A stretch of 64,000 nucleotides of DNA from Promicromonospora sp. Populi. GTDB lineage: Bacteria; Actinomycetota; Actinomycetes; Actinomycetales; Cellulomonadaceae. Each line of letters begins with the position of its first letter. The stretch's first letter is position 1. The stretch is from the NCBI RefSeq assembly GCF_041081105.1, contig NZ_CP163528.1, positions 3,348,001 through 3,412,000 of the forward strand, read 5' to 3'. The translations under genes and the position numbers were made by a program. Below are positions 15,419-23,482 of this stretch, piece by piece. A model generated the notes under the pieces. That model worked only from the letters and a program-made list of their open reading frames with translations, did no database searches and was not told the DNA's origin.

Positions 15419-17869
15419 TCAACGACGCCGGCGGAGGCGGGCCGTCAGGGTCAGGAGCTTGTTCGCCGTGCGGGTGGTCAGGCCGCCAGTGCCGTTCGCG
15501 ACGTCGAGCAGCTGCTTGAGCTGCTTGTGCGTGACGCCGGAGCCCGGCTGGTACGGGAGCCGCTCCAGGGGCATCGCTCTGGTCATGACCATCACGTCGT
15601 CCGACAGGCCGGCCGCCTGCAGCATTCCCGTGACGGTCGGCCCGATGACGGGATGCACCATCGCCTCCCCCAGCGAGGACTGCCCGGTGAGCGGTACGAC
15701 GACGGAGTCCGGCGGCACCGCCACCTCTGCCGTGGCCCGGAGGTCGCGGCTCGACGCGCCCACCTCGACGCGGTAGGCGCCGCCCTCCACCAGCCACCGG
15801 TCGGCGCGAACGTCCCAGTAGGCGAGGTCGTCCCGGGCCACGGCCAGCTCGACCTGCCGCGACTCCCCCGGCGCGAGGTCGACGATCGCGAACGCGGCCA
15901 GGGCGCGCGGGGCCCGCGGGACCGTCGAGCCGGGCAGGGAGACGTAGCACTGCACCACCTCGCGGCCGGCGACGCCGCCGGTGTTCGTGACGGTCACGGT
16001 CGCGGTGAGGTCGCCCCCACCAGTCGAGCCCTTCCCGTCCGCGGAACCCACCGAACCCGTCGAGACCGCCAGCCCCGAGTAGGCGAACGTCGTGTACGAG
16101 AGGCCGTGGCCGAACGGGAACTGGACGGCCATGTCGCGGGCGTCGTACCAGCGATAGCCCACGAAGATGCCCTCGCCGTAGGTGACATGCAGGCCCGTGC
16201 CAGGAAAGCTCGTCCAGGCGGGCGTGTCCTCGATGCGCAGCGGGATCGTCTCGGTGAGGCGGCCGGATGGGTTGACCCGGCCGAACAGCACGTCGGCCAC
16301 CGCGCCACCGCCCGCCTGGCCCAGCAGCCAGCCCTCGACGATCGCCGGCACCCGGTCGGCGAAGCCCGACAGGCGCACCACCGAGCCGTTGGACAGCACC
16401 ACGACCACCCGCGGGTTGACCTCCAGCACGCGGTCGAGCAGGGCGAGCTGGCTCGCAGGGAGCTCGATGTGCTCGCGGTCGCGGCCCTCGGCCTCGGCGG
16501 ACTGCGGCAGGCCCGCGAAGAACAGCACCACGCCGGCGTCCCGGGCCGCGGCGACGGCGTCGGCTGCGAGTGCTGCGGCGAGTGCTGCGGCGGCGTCCGC
16601 GGCTGCCGCCTTGGCCGGCCTCCTCCCGCTGGCCGAGCCGGCCCTGTCGCCAGCGCCAGCCCCGCCCGCCGCACCCAGCTCGTACCCCGGCGCGAAGACG
16701 ACGTCGGTCGCGGAGTCCTGGATCGCGGCCAGCGCGTCGTCGAGTCGCGTCGGGACGATCTGCGACGAACCAGCGCCCTGGTAGCGGGGTGTCCGGGCGA
16801 GCTCGCCGATCACGGCCAGGCGGGTCTGCGGCGCCAGCGGCAGCAGGCCGCCGTCGTTCTTGAGCAGCACTATCGCGCGGCCCGCGGCCTCCCGGGCCAG
16901 GACGTGGTGGGCGTCGTCGTGCCAGGTCTCGGCGTCGTGGCCAGGTTCCGCGGGCGGGCCAGCCGCGCCGCGCGCCCCCTGGGCCGCGAGCGCCAGGGTG
17001 GCCACCCGGGTGGCCGAGCGGTCGACGTCGGCCAGGTCCAGGGTCCCGGACTTCACGGCCGCGACGATCTCCTTGACCCGGCCCTCGCCGCCGCCGGGCA
17101 TCTCCAGGTCCAGGCCCGCGCGGATGCCGGCGATGCGGTTGTGCACTGCGCCCCAGTCGGACATGACGAGGCCCTTGAAGCCCCACTCGCCGCGCAGGAT
17201 GTCAGTGGTGATCCGGCGGTCCTCGCCGGTGTAGGTGCCGTTGATGCGGTTGTACGACGACATGAGGGTGGCGGGCTGCGCCTTGGTGACCACACGCTGG
17301 AAGCCGCGCAGGTAGATCTCGCGCAGGGTGCGCTCGTCGATGTCGGCGGAGACGCGCATCCGTTCCGTCTCCTGGTTGTTCGCGGCGAAGTGCTTGAGGC
17401 TCGTGGCCACACCCTTGCCCTGGATCCCGGTGACGAGCGCCGCGCCGATCTCACCGGCGAGCAGCGGGTCCTCCGCCACGTACTCGAAGTTGCGCCCGCA
17501 CAGCGGGCTGCGCTTGATGTTGATGCCGGGGCCGAGAACGACGTCGACGCCGCGCCGCTGCGCCTCGGCCGCTACGGCCTCCCCCACCCGTTCGACGAGG
17601 CCGACGTCGAACGTGCTGCCCAGCGCCACGGCGGGCGGGAAGCAGGTGGCCGGGACGGCTCCCTCGATGTCGCCGACGTCGGCGTCTAGCCGGCGCACGC
17701 CGTGCGGGCCGTCCGCGAGGTAGGCCGACGGGACGCCCGGCGCCTCGGCGGTGGTCCAGAAGGAGGCACCGGACAGCAGCCGCGCCTTCTGCTCGAGGGT
17801 GAGGTTCCGGACGATCGTCGCGGGTTCCGTCGCGGCGGAGAAGGTGGCGGCGGGCGGCTTCTTCGTCAT
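15419..17869 (-). CDS. Glycoside hydrolase family 3, beta-glucosidase type
   Basis: 816 residues, cytoplasmic (no signal peptide). It has the beta-glucosidase pattern of family 3: LADGPHGVR near residue 52, KHFAANNQETERM, nucleophile Asp in VMSDWGAV (about 238), then the second domain (LPQSAEAEGRDREHIELP), and a fibronectin-III-like domain (GHGLSYTTFAYSGLAVS). An Ala/Gly-rich insert near residues 400-440 and a 90-residue C-terminal extension (THKQLKQLLDVANG) are beyond the core. It differs clearly from the GH3 at 7319-9760 and has no transporter beside it. The start is ATG 17869 with TAGCGT 6 nt before it. It lies between two GNAT paralogues. Confidence 0.93.
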   Translation of the reverse strand: MTKKPPAATFSAATEPATIVRNLTLEQKARLLSGASFWTTAEAPGVPSAYLADGPHGVRRLDADVGDIEGAVPATCFPPAVALGSTFDVGLVERVGEAVAAEAQRRGVDVVLGPGINIKRSPLCGRNFEYVAEDPLLAGEIGAALVTGIQGKGVATSLKHFAANNQETERMRVSADIDERTLREIYLRGFQRVVTKAQPATLMSSYNRINGTYTGEDRRITTDILRGEWGFKGLVMSDWGAVHNRIAGIRAGLDLEMPGGGEGRVKEIVAAVKSGTLDLADVDRSATRVATLALAAQGARGAAGPPAEPGHDAETWHDDAHHVLAREAAGRAIVLLKNDGGLLPLAPQTRLAVIGELARTPRYQGAGSSQIVPTRLDDALAAIQDSATDVVFAPGYELGAAGGAGAGDRAGSASGRRPAKAAAADAAAALAAALAADAVAAARDAGVVLFFAGLPQSAEAEGRDREHIELPASQLALLDRVLEVNPRVVVVLSNGSVVRLSGFADRVPAIVEGWLLGQAGGGAVADVLFGRVNPSGRLTETIPLRIEDTPAWTSFPGTGLHVTYGEGIFVGYRWYDARDMAVQFPFGHGLSYTTFAYSGLAVSTGSVGSADGKGSTGGGDLTATVTVTNTGGVAGREVVQCYVSLPGSTVPRAPRALAAFAIVDLAPGESRQVELAVARDDLAYWDVRADRWLVEGGAYRVEVGASSRDLRATAEVAVPPDSVVVPLTGQSSLGEAMVHPVIGPTVTGMLQAAGLSDDVMVMTRAMPLERLPYQPGSGVTHKQLKQLLDVANGTGGLTTRTANKLLTLTARLRRRR

Positions 17870-17935
17870 GTGAGCACGCTATCGGTGACGCATAAAAGCC
17901 GTGCGCCCCGGGGCCGCCGGGAGCACTCTGGATCC

Positions 17936-19060
17936 ATGACCTCAACCTCTGCAGTACCCGCCGCGACGACGGCGGAGTGGCGGCTCCTCGACCCCCCGCA
18001 CCCGGCCACGATCGACGACCCCGACGCGTGGGCGTACCGGGGCATCGCGGACCTGCACGCCGCGGTGGAAACCGCCGACCTCGGCAATGGCGACGGCGCC
18101 CCGACCCCGCTCGGGATCCTGGTGTCGATGAACAACCAGGACTACCGGCGCAGGCTGCGCCAGGTCGCCGTGGTGGACTCTCCCGACGGGCCGCGGGTGG
18201 TGGGCAGCGCCCTCCTGAGCCTCTTTGTCCAGTCGAACCCGGAGCTGGCGATCGGTGTCTTGGTCGTGCACCCGGAGTACCGGGGGCAGGGAATCGGCAG
18301 CGCACTGACCGACTGGCTGCGCAGCACCGGGCGCGCGGAGGGCCGTACGTCGGTCCTGGCCCCCGTCGACTTCGGGCCCGGCGAGACCGCAGGTGAGGCC
18401 CTGACTCCCGCATCGGGCTCCGGCCAGATCGCCGCCGACCTGCCGGGTGTGCGCCTGGCCCAGAAGCTGGGCCTGACCCTGCAGCTCGTGGAGCGCCGTT
18501 CCCGGATCGACCTGCCGGTCCTGCCGGAGGCTACGTCGCGCTTCGAGGCGGAGGCGGCCGCTGCCGCGGGCGACGGGTACCGCGTGCGCACGTGGACCTC
18601 GCCGACGCCGGAGGAATTGGTCGAGCAGCATGCTGCCCTCATGCAGGCCCTGGCCGACGACGAGCCGCGTGGCGGCCTCGACCTTGCGTCCGACGTCTGG
18701 GACGCCGACCGCATCCGGAGCGAGGATGCGATCACCACCGCCAAGGGTGACCAGTACGTGGTGGCCGCCGCGGAGCACGTGGCCACGGGCGAGCTCGCCG
18801 CGATGACCATGCTCCAGTGGAACGACGAGAAGCCCGACCACACCGACCAGCAGGCGACGGTAGTGCTCCGGGCGCACCGCGGGCACCGGCTCGGGATGCT
18901 CGTCAAGGCCGTGAACCTGCGGGAGCACGCGCGCCTGCGGCCCGAGGCCAAGCGCATCTACACCTGGAACAACGAGGAGAACCCGCACATGCTCGGGATC
19001 AACATCGCGCTGGGCTTCGTCCCGGCGGGCGGCAGCGCGGAGTTCCAGGGCCCGCTGTAG
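17936..19060 (+). CDS. Double-GNAT N-acetyltransferase, intact paralogue
   Basis: 374 residues with two GNAT domains in tandem. The first carries the acetyl-CoA loop VHPEYRGQGIGSALTDWLR. The second ends in HRGHRLGMLVKAVNLREHAR and EENPHMLGINIALGF. The substrate is unknown; related actinobacterial double-GNAT enzymes include mycothiol synthase, but this sequence is not obviously MshD. The start is ATG 17936, preceded by CACTCT and 6 nt; the same GCACTCTGG leader occurs before the frameshifted copy, so promoter and gene were duplicated together. Confidence 0.88.
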   Translation: MTSTSAVPAATTAEWRLLDPPHPATIDDPDAWAYRGIADLHAAVETADLGNGDGAPTPLGILVSMNNQDYRRRLRQVAVVDSPDGPRVVGSALLSLFVQSNPELAIGVLVVHPEYRGQGIGSALTDWLRSTGRAEGRTSVLAPVDFGPGETAGEALTPASGSGQIAADLPGVRLAQKLGLTLQLVERRSRIDLPVLPEATSRFEAEAAAAAGDGYRVRTWTSPTPEELVEQHAALMQALADDEPRGGLDLASDVWDADRIRSEDAITTAKGDQYVVAAAEHVATGELAAMTMLQWNDEKPDHTDQQATVVLRAHRGHRLGMLVKAVNLREHARLRPEAKRIYTWNNEENPHMLGINIALGFVPAGGSAEFQGPL

Positions 19061-19091
19061 TTCCGGCCCGCTGTAGTTCCGGGGCCCGCTG
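19041..19091. repeat. Three imperfect copies of an 18-bp unit at a gene end
   Basis: The unit is AGTTCC(A/G)GGGCCCGCTGT. The first copy is the last codons and stop of the GNAT gene; the second (2 bases shorter) and third follow directly in the short gap before the convergent M81 peptidase gene. Slippage at the gene end is the simplest origin. Confidence 0.75.
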
Positions 19092-19097
19092 CAGGGG

Positions 19098-20591
19098 TCA
19101 GAGCAGCTCCGGGGTCAGGTCCGGGCCGTCCCCGAATGCCTTGTCGTCGTCGAACGGGTAGAGGGGGCCACCCAGGTTGGTGTGGCGCAGCCGGAGCAGG
19201 TCCTGGTCCACACCGCCCGGGGTGAGCAAGAGCATCCAGTCCTCGGCCATGTCGTGAAGCTCGGTCTCGAGGTTGCCGATCTTCACGATCACGACGTCGG
19301 TCCCGCGCGGGTCCAGGCCGATCGCCGTGAAGTCCGACTCCAGGTGATAGGGCTTGCGGCGTTCGGTCAGGACCACCTTGAGCCCCCCGACCGCCACGAC
19401 GCACACGATCCCCGCGACCGGGTCGCCCGTGCGGACGTGCTCCACGACGCCGCGTAGCGTGACGGGCCCGTGGGGGCCGTCGTCGACCCGGGCTCCGGCC
19501 TCCACCTCGACGACGGCGCCCACCCCGGCGTCGGCGATCGTGTTGGCGGCCACGGCGTCGGGCAGGGACGCGTAGATCGCGGTGCGGCCGCCGTCGGCGG
19601 GCGAGGCCGCGAAAGCGGGCTCCGTCAGGAGCCGCGCGAGCGTCCAGGTGACGTCGCCCGCGCCGCCGGCCATGGGGTTGTCACCGGTGTCGGACAGGAC
19701 GAACGGTCGCGCGTCGCTCGCCAGCACGGCCGCCAGGCACTCCTCGTAGGTGCCGGCGGGCGCGACGAGCGCGAACTCGTCGCGGGCGTCCCAGTACCGG
19801 CGGGCCAGGCGCTCCGCCTCCCGGGTGATGACCGCCTCGTCATCACCCATCACAACGACGGCGGCCCGGCAGCGCGGCTCGTCCGCCCACGCGTACCCGG
19901 CCCAGACCGAGGCATCCAGCACGCCTTCGAGCGCGCCGACCCGCGCCACGTCCTCGTAGATGCTCTTCGCGGGCTCGAGCAGGGTGCTCGTCTTCTCCCC
20001 CGGGAGCAGCACCGGTACCTGCACCCACGCCTTGCGCGGGCGCCCGGGGCCGTCGATCCGGCGCACCAGGTTGGTGGCCGCACGCTCGCGCGCCTCGTCG
20101 TCGTCCTCGTGCGCTCCCCTGCGGTGGCAGGCGATGAGGTCGACGGTCCCGGCGAGCTCCCGCGACACGTTGCCGTGCACGTCCATGGAGGCGGAGACCA
20201 GGCAGTGCGGCCCGACGGCGGCGCGCACGGCGCGCGCGAGGTCCGCCTCGGCGTCGGTGTACCCGAGCACGGACATGGCGCCGTGGATCTCCAGCAGCAC
20301 CCCGTCGAACGGGCCCTGGGCCTCCAGGGCCAGGCCGATCTCGGTGCGGACCGTCTCGTAGACGTCGGTGAGGACCGCGCCGCCCGGGAGCGCACCGGCC
20401 CGGAGCACACCGACCCACTCTGCCTCGCGGCGCAGCGACGTGCCGTCGCGGAGGAACGGGTACCGCCGGACTAGCTCGTTACCGCGCAGCAGGGTGAACG
20501 CCTCCCAGCCCGAGCGGTGCGGGGAGAACGTACTGGACTCGATGGCCATGCCGCAGATCGCGATCCGCGGTCGATGGTTGGTACGGGTCAC
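19098..20591 (-). CDS. M81 family metallopeptidase (MlrC-like)
   Basis: 497 residues, matching the MlrC family, named for microcystin linear-peptide degradation but widespread with unknown natural substrates. Family landmarks are GMAIESSTFSP at the N terminus, VLLEIHGAM, DVHGNVSREL, CHRRGAHED and, in the C-terminal half, LSDTGDNPMAGGAGD. No export signal. The start is GTG 20591 with TACACT 6 nt before it (leaderless type). It is alone on its strand between the GNAT gene and a strong terminator. Its cellular role is not evident from the neighbours. Confidence 0.9.
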   Translation of the reverse strand: MTRTNHRPRIAICGMAIESSTFSPHRSGWEAFTLLRGNELVRRYPFLRDGTSLRREAEWVGVLRAGALPGGAVLTDVYETVRTEIGLALEAQGPFDGVLLEIHGAMSVLGYTDAEADLARAVRAAVGPHCLVSASMDVHGNVSRELAGTVDLIACHRRGAHEDDDEARERAATNLVRRIDGPGRPRKAWVQVPVLLPGEKTSTLLEPAKSIYEDVARVGALEGVLDASVWAGYAWADEPRCRAAVVVMGDDEAVITREAERLARRYWDARDEFALVAPAGTYEECLAAVLASDARPFVLSDTGDNPMAGGAGDVTWTLARLLTEPAFAASPADGGRTAIYASLPDAVAANTIADAGVGAVVEVEAGARVDDGPHGPVTLRGVVEHVRTGDPVAGIVCVVAVGGLKVVLTERRKPYHLESDFTAIGLDPRGTDVVIVKIGNLETELHDMAEDWMLLLTPGGVDQDLLRLRHTNLGGPLYPFDDDKAFGDGPDLTPELL

Positions 20592-20645
20592 GCGCGCAGT
20601 GTAGGCGGGACGGGTTACGACTTTGTACTACTTCTAGTGGTAAAA

Positions 20646-20684
20646 GACCAGGTGACCGGCGGTCGATCCGCCGGTCACCTGGTC
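20646..20684 (-). terminator. Strong hairpin downstream of the acidic repeat protein gene
   Basis: Perfect 17-bp arms (20646-20662 and 20668-20684) around a 5-base loop, starting 31 bases after the stop codon at 20715. On the minus strand it is followed by TTTTA, a short T-tract, so it should be an efficient intrinsic terminator. Confidence 0.88.
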
Positions 20685-20714
20685 CTGCCGATCAAGCGGG
20701 CGAGCCCGCAGGGG

Positions 20715-21185
20715 TCAGTCGTCGGCGCCGTCGTCGTCCGCGTCGTTCGGCGTGTTGTCGTTCGGGGTGTTGTCGTCCTGGTCGTCGGACGCGTCGTAGT
20801 TCGCGTCGTTCGGGGAGTCCGCCGACTGCGCGGAGCCCGCGGTGTCGGTAGCCGACTCGTTCGGGGAGTCCGCCGACTCGGGCGACGGGTCGTAGTTCGC
20901 GTCACCCGGGGAGTCCGCCGACTGCGCGGAACCCGCGGTGTCGCGGGCCGACTCGTTCGGCGAGTCCGCCGATTCCGGCGAGGAGTCGACGGGCGCGGCC
21001 GGCGCGGCGCCGTCAGCCGGCTGCTCTCCACCCGACAAGGCGACGGCGGCGGACGACTCGGCACGCGGGGCGGGGTCGTTCAGCGCCGCCGCGGTGCTCG
21101 CGCCGGCGACACCGATCACGGCGGCCGCTCCGACGATGGCCCAGCGCTTCTTCATGGTCGGCTTCTTCATGGTCGAGGGGTTCAT
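20715..21185 (-). CDS. Secreted acidic repeat protein of unknown function
   Basis: 156 residues. A basic start and one hydrophobic helix (RWAIVGAAAVIGVAGASTAA, about 14-33) form a signal peptide or anchor. The rest is low-complexity, rich in Ala, Ser, Asp, Pro and Asn and strongly acidic. Two near-identical 32-residue units (69-100 and 101-132) contain SPESADSPNESA, DTAGSAQSADSP and DANYD; the tail repeats DNTPND. No cysteine, so it is not a lipoprotein. The start is ATG 21185 with GGGAGG upstream. Direct and inverted repeats at 21252-21293 lie between it and the response-regulator gene, suggesting it is a target of that system. Confidence 0.8.
   Translation of the reverse strand: MNPSTMKKPTMKKRWAIVGAAAVIGVAGASTAAALNDPAPRAESSAAVALSGGEQPADGAAPAAPVDSSPESADSPNESARDTAGSAQSADSPGDANYDPSPESADSPNESATDTAGSAQSADSPNDANYDASDDQDDNTPNDNTPNDADDDGADD
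20790..20981 (-). repeat. Two 96-bp in-frame repeat units within the acidic protein gene
   Basis: Units 20886-20981 and 20790-20885 encode 32-residue copies differing at only about three positions, so the duplication is recent or maintained by gene conversion. Confidence 0.8.
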
Positions 21186-21251
21186 GCGAGTGACCTCCCG
21201 GGTCTCGTGGCACCCCCTTCGGGTGCCTGCTGATACGAGTCTGTGCCGCCA

Positions 21252-21293
21252 GGATGAGGCGACGAGGAGACCCGGATGAGACGCCTCTCATCC
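21252..21293. promoter_or_regulatory. Candidate response-regulator binding region
   Basis: Two direct repeats, GGATGAGGCG (21252) and GGATGAGACG (21274), are 22 bp apart, two helical turns, as OmpR-family dimers prefer. The second copy also forms an inverted repeat, GGATGAGA-CGCC-TCTCATCC (21274-21293). The region sits 66-108 bp before the acidic protein start. Confidence 0.5.
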
Positions 21294-21323
21294 TATTCAG
21301 GCGGGTGCTGTCCGGGCGGTGCG

Positions 21324-21989
21324 TCAGCCCCGGAACCGGTAGCCCGCCCCGCGCACGGTCTCGATCCGGTCCGCCCCGAGCTTCTTGCGCAGGTAGCGCA
21401 CGTAGACGTCCACCACGTTGGACCCGGGGTCGAAGTCGTAGCCCCACACGCGCGACAACAGCTGCTCCCGGGACAGCACCTGCCCGGGGTGCTGGAGGAA
21501 CACCTCCGCGAGCGCGAACTCCCGCGCGGAGAGCTCCGTCTCGCGCCCCTCCACCGTGGCGGTGCGCGTGCGCAGGTCGAGCCCCACATCGCCGTGCTCC
21601 AGCCGGTCCGACGGCGCGGCCTCCCCCGTGGTGCGGCGCAGCCGCAGCCGGATCCGCGCGAGCAGCTCGTCGAACCCGAACGGCTTGGACATGTAGTCGT
21701 CGGCCCCGCCCTCCAGGCCGGCCACCCGGTCGGACAACGAGTCCCGCGCGGTCAGGATCACCACGGGCAGCGTGGAGCCGACGTCGCGCAGCCGCTGCAG
21801 CACCGTGAACCCGTCCAGCACGGGCAGCCCGATGTCGAGCACCATGAGGTCGTAGCCGCCCGACATGGCGTGGGCGAGCGCGGAGGCGCCGTCGGACACC
21901 ACTGTGGGCTGGAACCCGTGCGCCTTGAGGCCCTTGCGCACGAACTGCGCGATGCGCTCCTCGTCCTCCGCGATCAGGATCTGGTTCAA
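21324..21989 (-). CDS. Two-component response regulator, OmpR/PhoB family
   Basis: 221 residues. The receiver domain has the acidic pocket AEDEE (8-11), phospho-acceptor Asp52 in VLDIGLP and the conserved Lys in MSKPFG. A winged-helix DNA-binding domain follows (LSAREFALAEVFLQHPGQVL, then VYVRYLRKKL). The start is TTG 21989: it forms a TTGA overlap with the kinase stop and has GGGGAGG upstream. The kinase gene is upstream in the same operon. Downstream lie a repeat-containing site and a secreted acidic protein, the likely target. Confidence 0.95.
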   Translation of the reverse strand: MNQILIAEDEERIAQFVRKGLKAHGFQPTVVSDGASALAHAMSGGYDLMVLDIGLPVLDGFTVLQRLRDVGSTLPVVILTARDSLSDRVAGLEGGADDYMSKPFGFDELLARIRLRLRRTTGEAAPSDRLEHGDVGLDLRTRTATVEGRETELSAREFALAEVFLQHPGQVLSREQLLSRVWGYDFDPGSNVVDVYVRYLRKKLGADRIETVRGAGYRFRG

Positions 21990-23482
21990 CGTGCCTCCCC
22001 CGTCGTCGGATAGCCGGCCCCGGCCTGGCCTGTCGGCCCGGCCTGCGCGGCATGTCCGACGCCGTCCGCGGGCCACGTCATGACGAAGCGCGCCCCGCCG
22101 CCGTCGGCCCGTTCGACCGCCACGTCTCCGCCGTGCCCCTGCGCGATGGCGCGCACGATCGCGAGACCGAGCCCGGACCCGGATACCCCGCCTGTTGTGC
22201 TCCCCCGGGCGAACCGGTCGAAGATCCGGTCGGCCTCTTCCGCCGGCACACCCGGCCCGGTGTCCCGCACCCAGAGGCGGACCTGGCGCCCGGCCGGTCC
22301 GTAGAACACCTGCGTGCCGAAACCCACCTCGTCCTCGGGGCCGGTGAACTTCACCGCGTTGTCCGCGAGCTGCAGCACAGCCTGCGTGAGCCGGTTCGCG
22401 TCGGCGGCCACCTCGACGTCGGCCCGCGCGTCCACCACCCAGCGGCGCGCGCCGAGCGCGCGCGCCTTGTCGTGCACGTCGTCCGTGAGCCGGCCCAGGT
22501 CCACCGGGGCGAGCGTCACGAAGTCGGACCGCTCCGCCTTGGCCAGCAGCACCAGCTCCTCGACGATCTCGCCCATCCGGGACGTCTCGTCGAGCAGGAG
22601 GTCCCGGGTCTCGCGCACGTCGGCCGGGTCGTCCGGGTCGAGCACCTCCAGGTGGCCGCGCAGCACGGTCAGGGGCGTGCGGAGCTCGTGCCCGGCGTCG
22701 TCCAGGAACTGCCGCTGCGTCTCGATCGCCGTCGACAGGCGGTCGAGCATCGTGTTGAAGGCGCCGGCGAGGTCACCGAGGTCGTCGTCGGTGGCAACCG
22801 CCACCCGCTGGGACAGGTCGGTCTCGGTGACCCGGGTTGCGGTGGCGCTCAGCTGCTGCAACGGCCGCAGCAGGCGGCTCACCACGAGCCACGCGAACAG
22901 CCCGAGCAGCACCAGCGCCACGGAGCAGACGATCGCGTAGGTGCGCATGACCGCGGTCTCCGCCGCGAGCGACCGGTCCAGGGCGGACGCCATCACGTAC
23001 GCGCCCACCTCCTGCCGGTCCGGCACGACGACCGGTACGACGACGAACCACACCCGGCCGATCTCGGTCTCGATCTCACGCTGGACGGTCTGCTCCGACT
23101 GCGGCGTGAGGCCGTCCACGACGGCCTGGACCACCGGGCTGTCGACGACGGACCGCCCCAGGGCGGGCGGGTTCGACTGCTGGTGCACCCCGTCCAGGTA
23201 GCTGACGAAGATCTCGTTGTTGCCGGGAACGTTCCGCTCCATGGCGACGCTCATGAGCCGTCCCGCGCCGTGGAACGGCTCGCCCGTCTCCGGGTCCACC
23301 CCGTCGCTGGCCAGCCGCTGGAGCTCCCCGATCTCCTGGTTGAAGTCCTCGGAGATGCCGTCCATGATCTGCTGGGACTGGATGGCGTGGGTGAGCAGAC
23401 CCGCCCCGAGCAGGCCGATGGCGGTGACCCCCACGACCACCGCCACCACCTTGGTCCGTACCGACGGCCGGCGCAGGCTCAT
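21986..23482 (-). CDS. Two-component sensor histidine kinase
   Basis: 498 residues. Transmembrane helix at about 12-34, an extracytoplasmic sensor of about 130 residues, a second helix (about 170-190), HAMP, then the H-box DAGHELRTPLTVLRGHLEV with the phosphorylated His, N-box QLADNAVKFT, and G-boxes DTGPGVP and GSGLGLAIV. It is an HPK1-type membrane kinase partnering the OmpR-type regulator. The ATG start overlaps the stop of the upstream phosphotransferase gene (ATGA), so all three are cotranscribed. Confidence 0.95.
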   Translation of the reverse strand: MSLRRPSVRTKVVAVVVGVTAIGLLGAGLLTHAIQSQQIMDGISEDFNQEIGELQRLASDGVDPETGEPFHGAGRLMSVAMERNVPGNNEIFVSYLDGVHQQSNPPALGRSVVDSPVVQAVVDGLTPQSEQTVQREIETEIGRVWFVVVPVVVPDRQEVGAYVMASALDRSLAAETAVMRTYAIVCSVALVLLGLFAWLVVSRLLRPLQQLSATATRVTETDLSQRVAVATDDDLGDLAGAFNTMLDRLSTAIETQRQFLDDAGHELRTPLTVLRGHLEVLDPDDPADVRETRDLLLDETSRMGEIVEELVLLAKAERSDFVTLAPVDLGRLTDDVHDKARALGARRWVVDARADVEVAADANRLTQAVLQLADNAVKFTGPEDEVGFGTQVFYGPAGRQVRLWVRDTGPGVPAEEADRIFDRFARGSTTGGVSGSGLGLAIVRAIAQGHGGDVAVERADGGGARFVMTWPADGVGHAAQAGPTGQAGAGYPTTGEAR

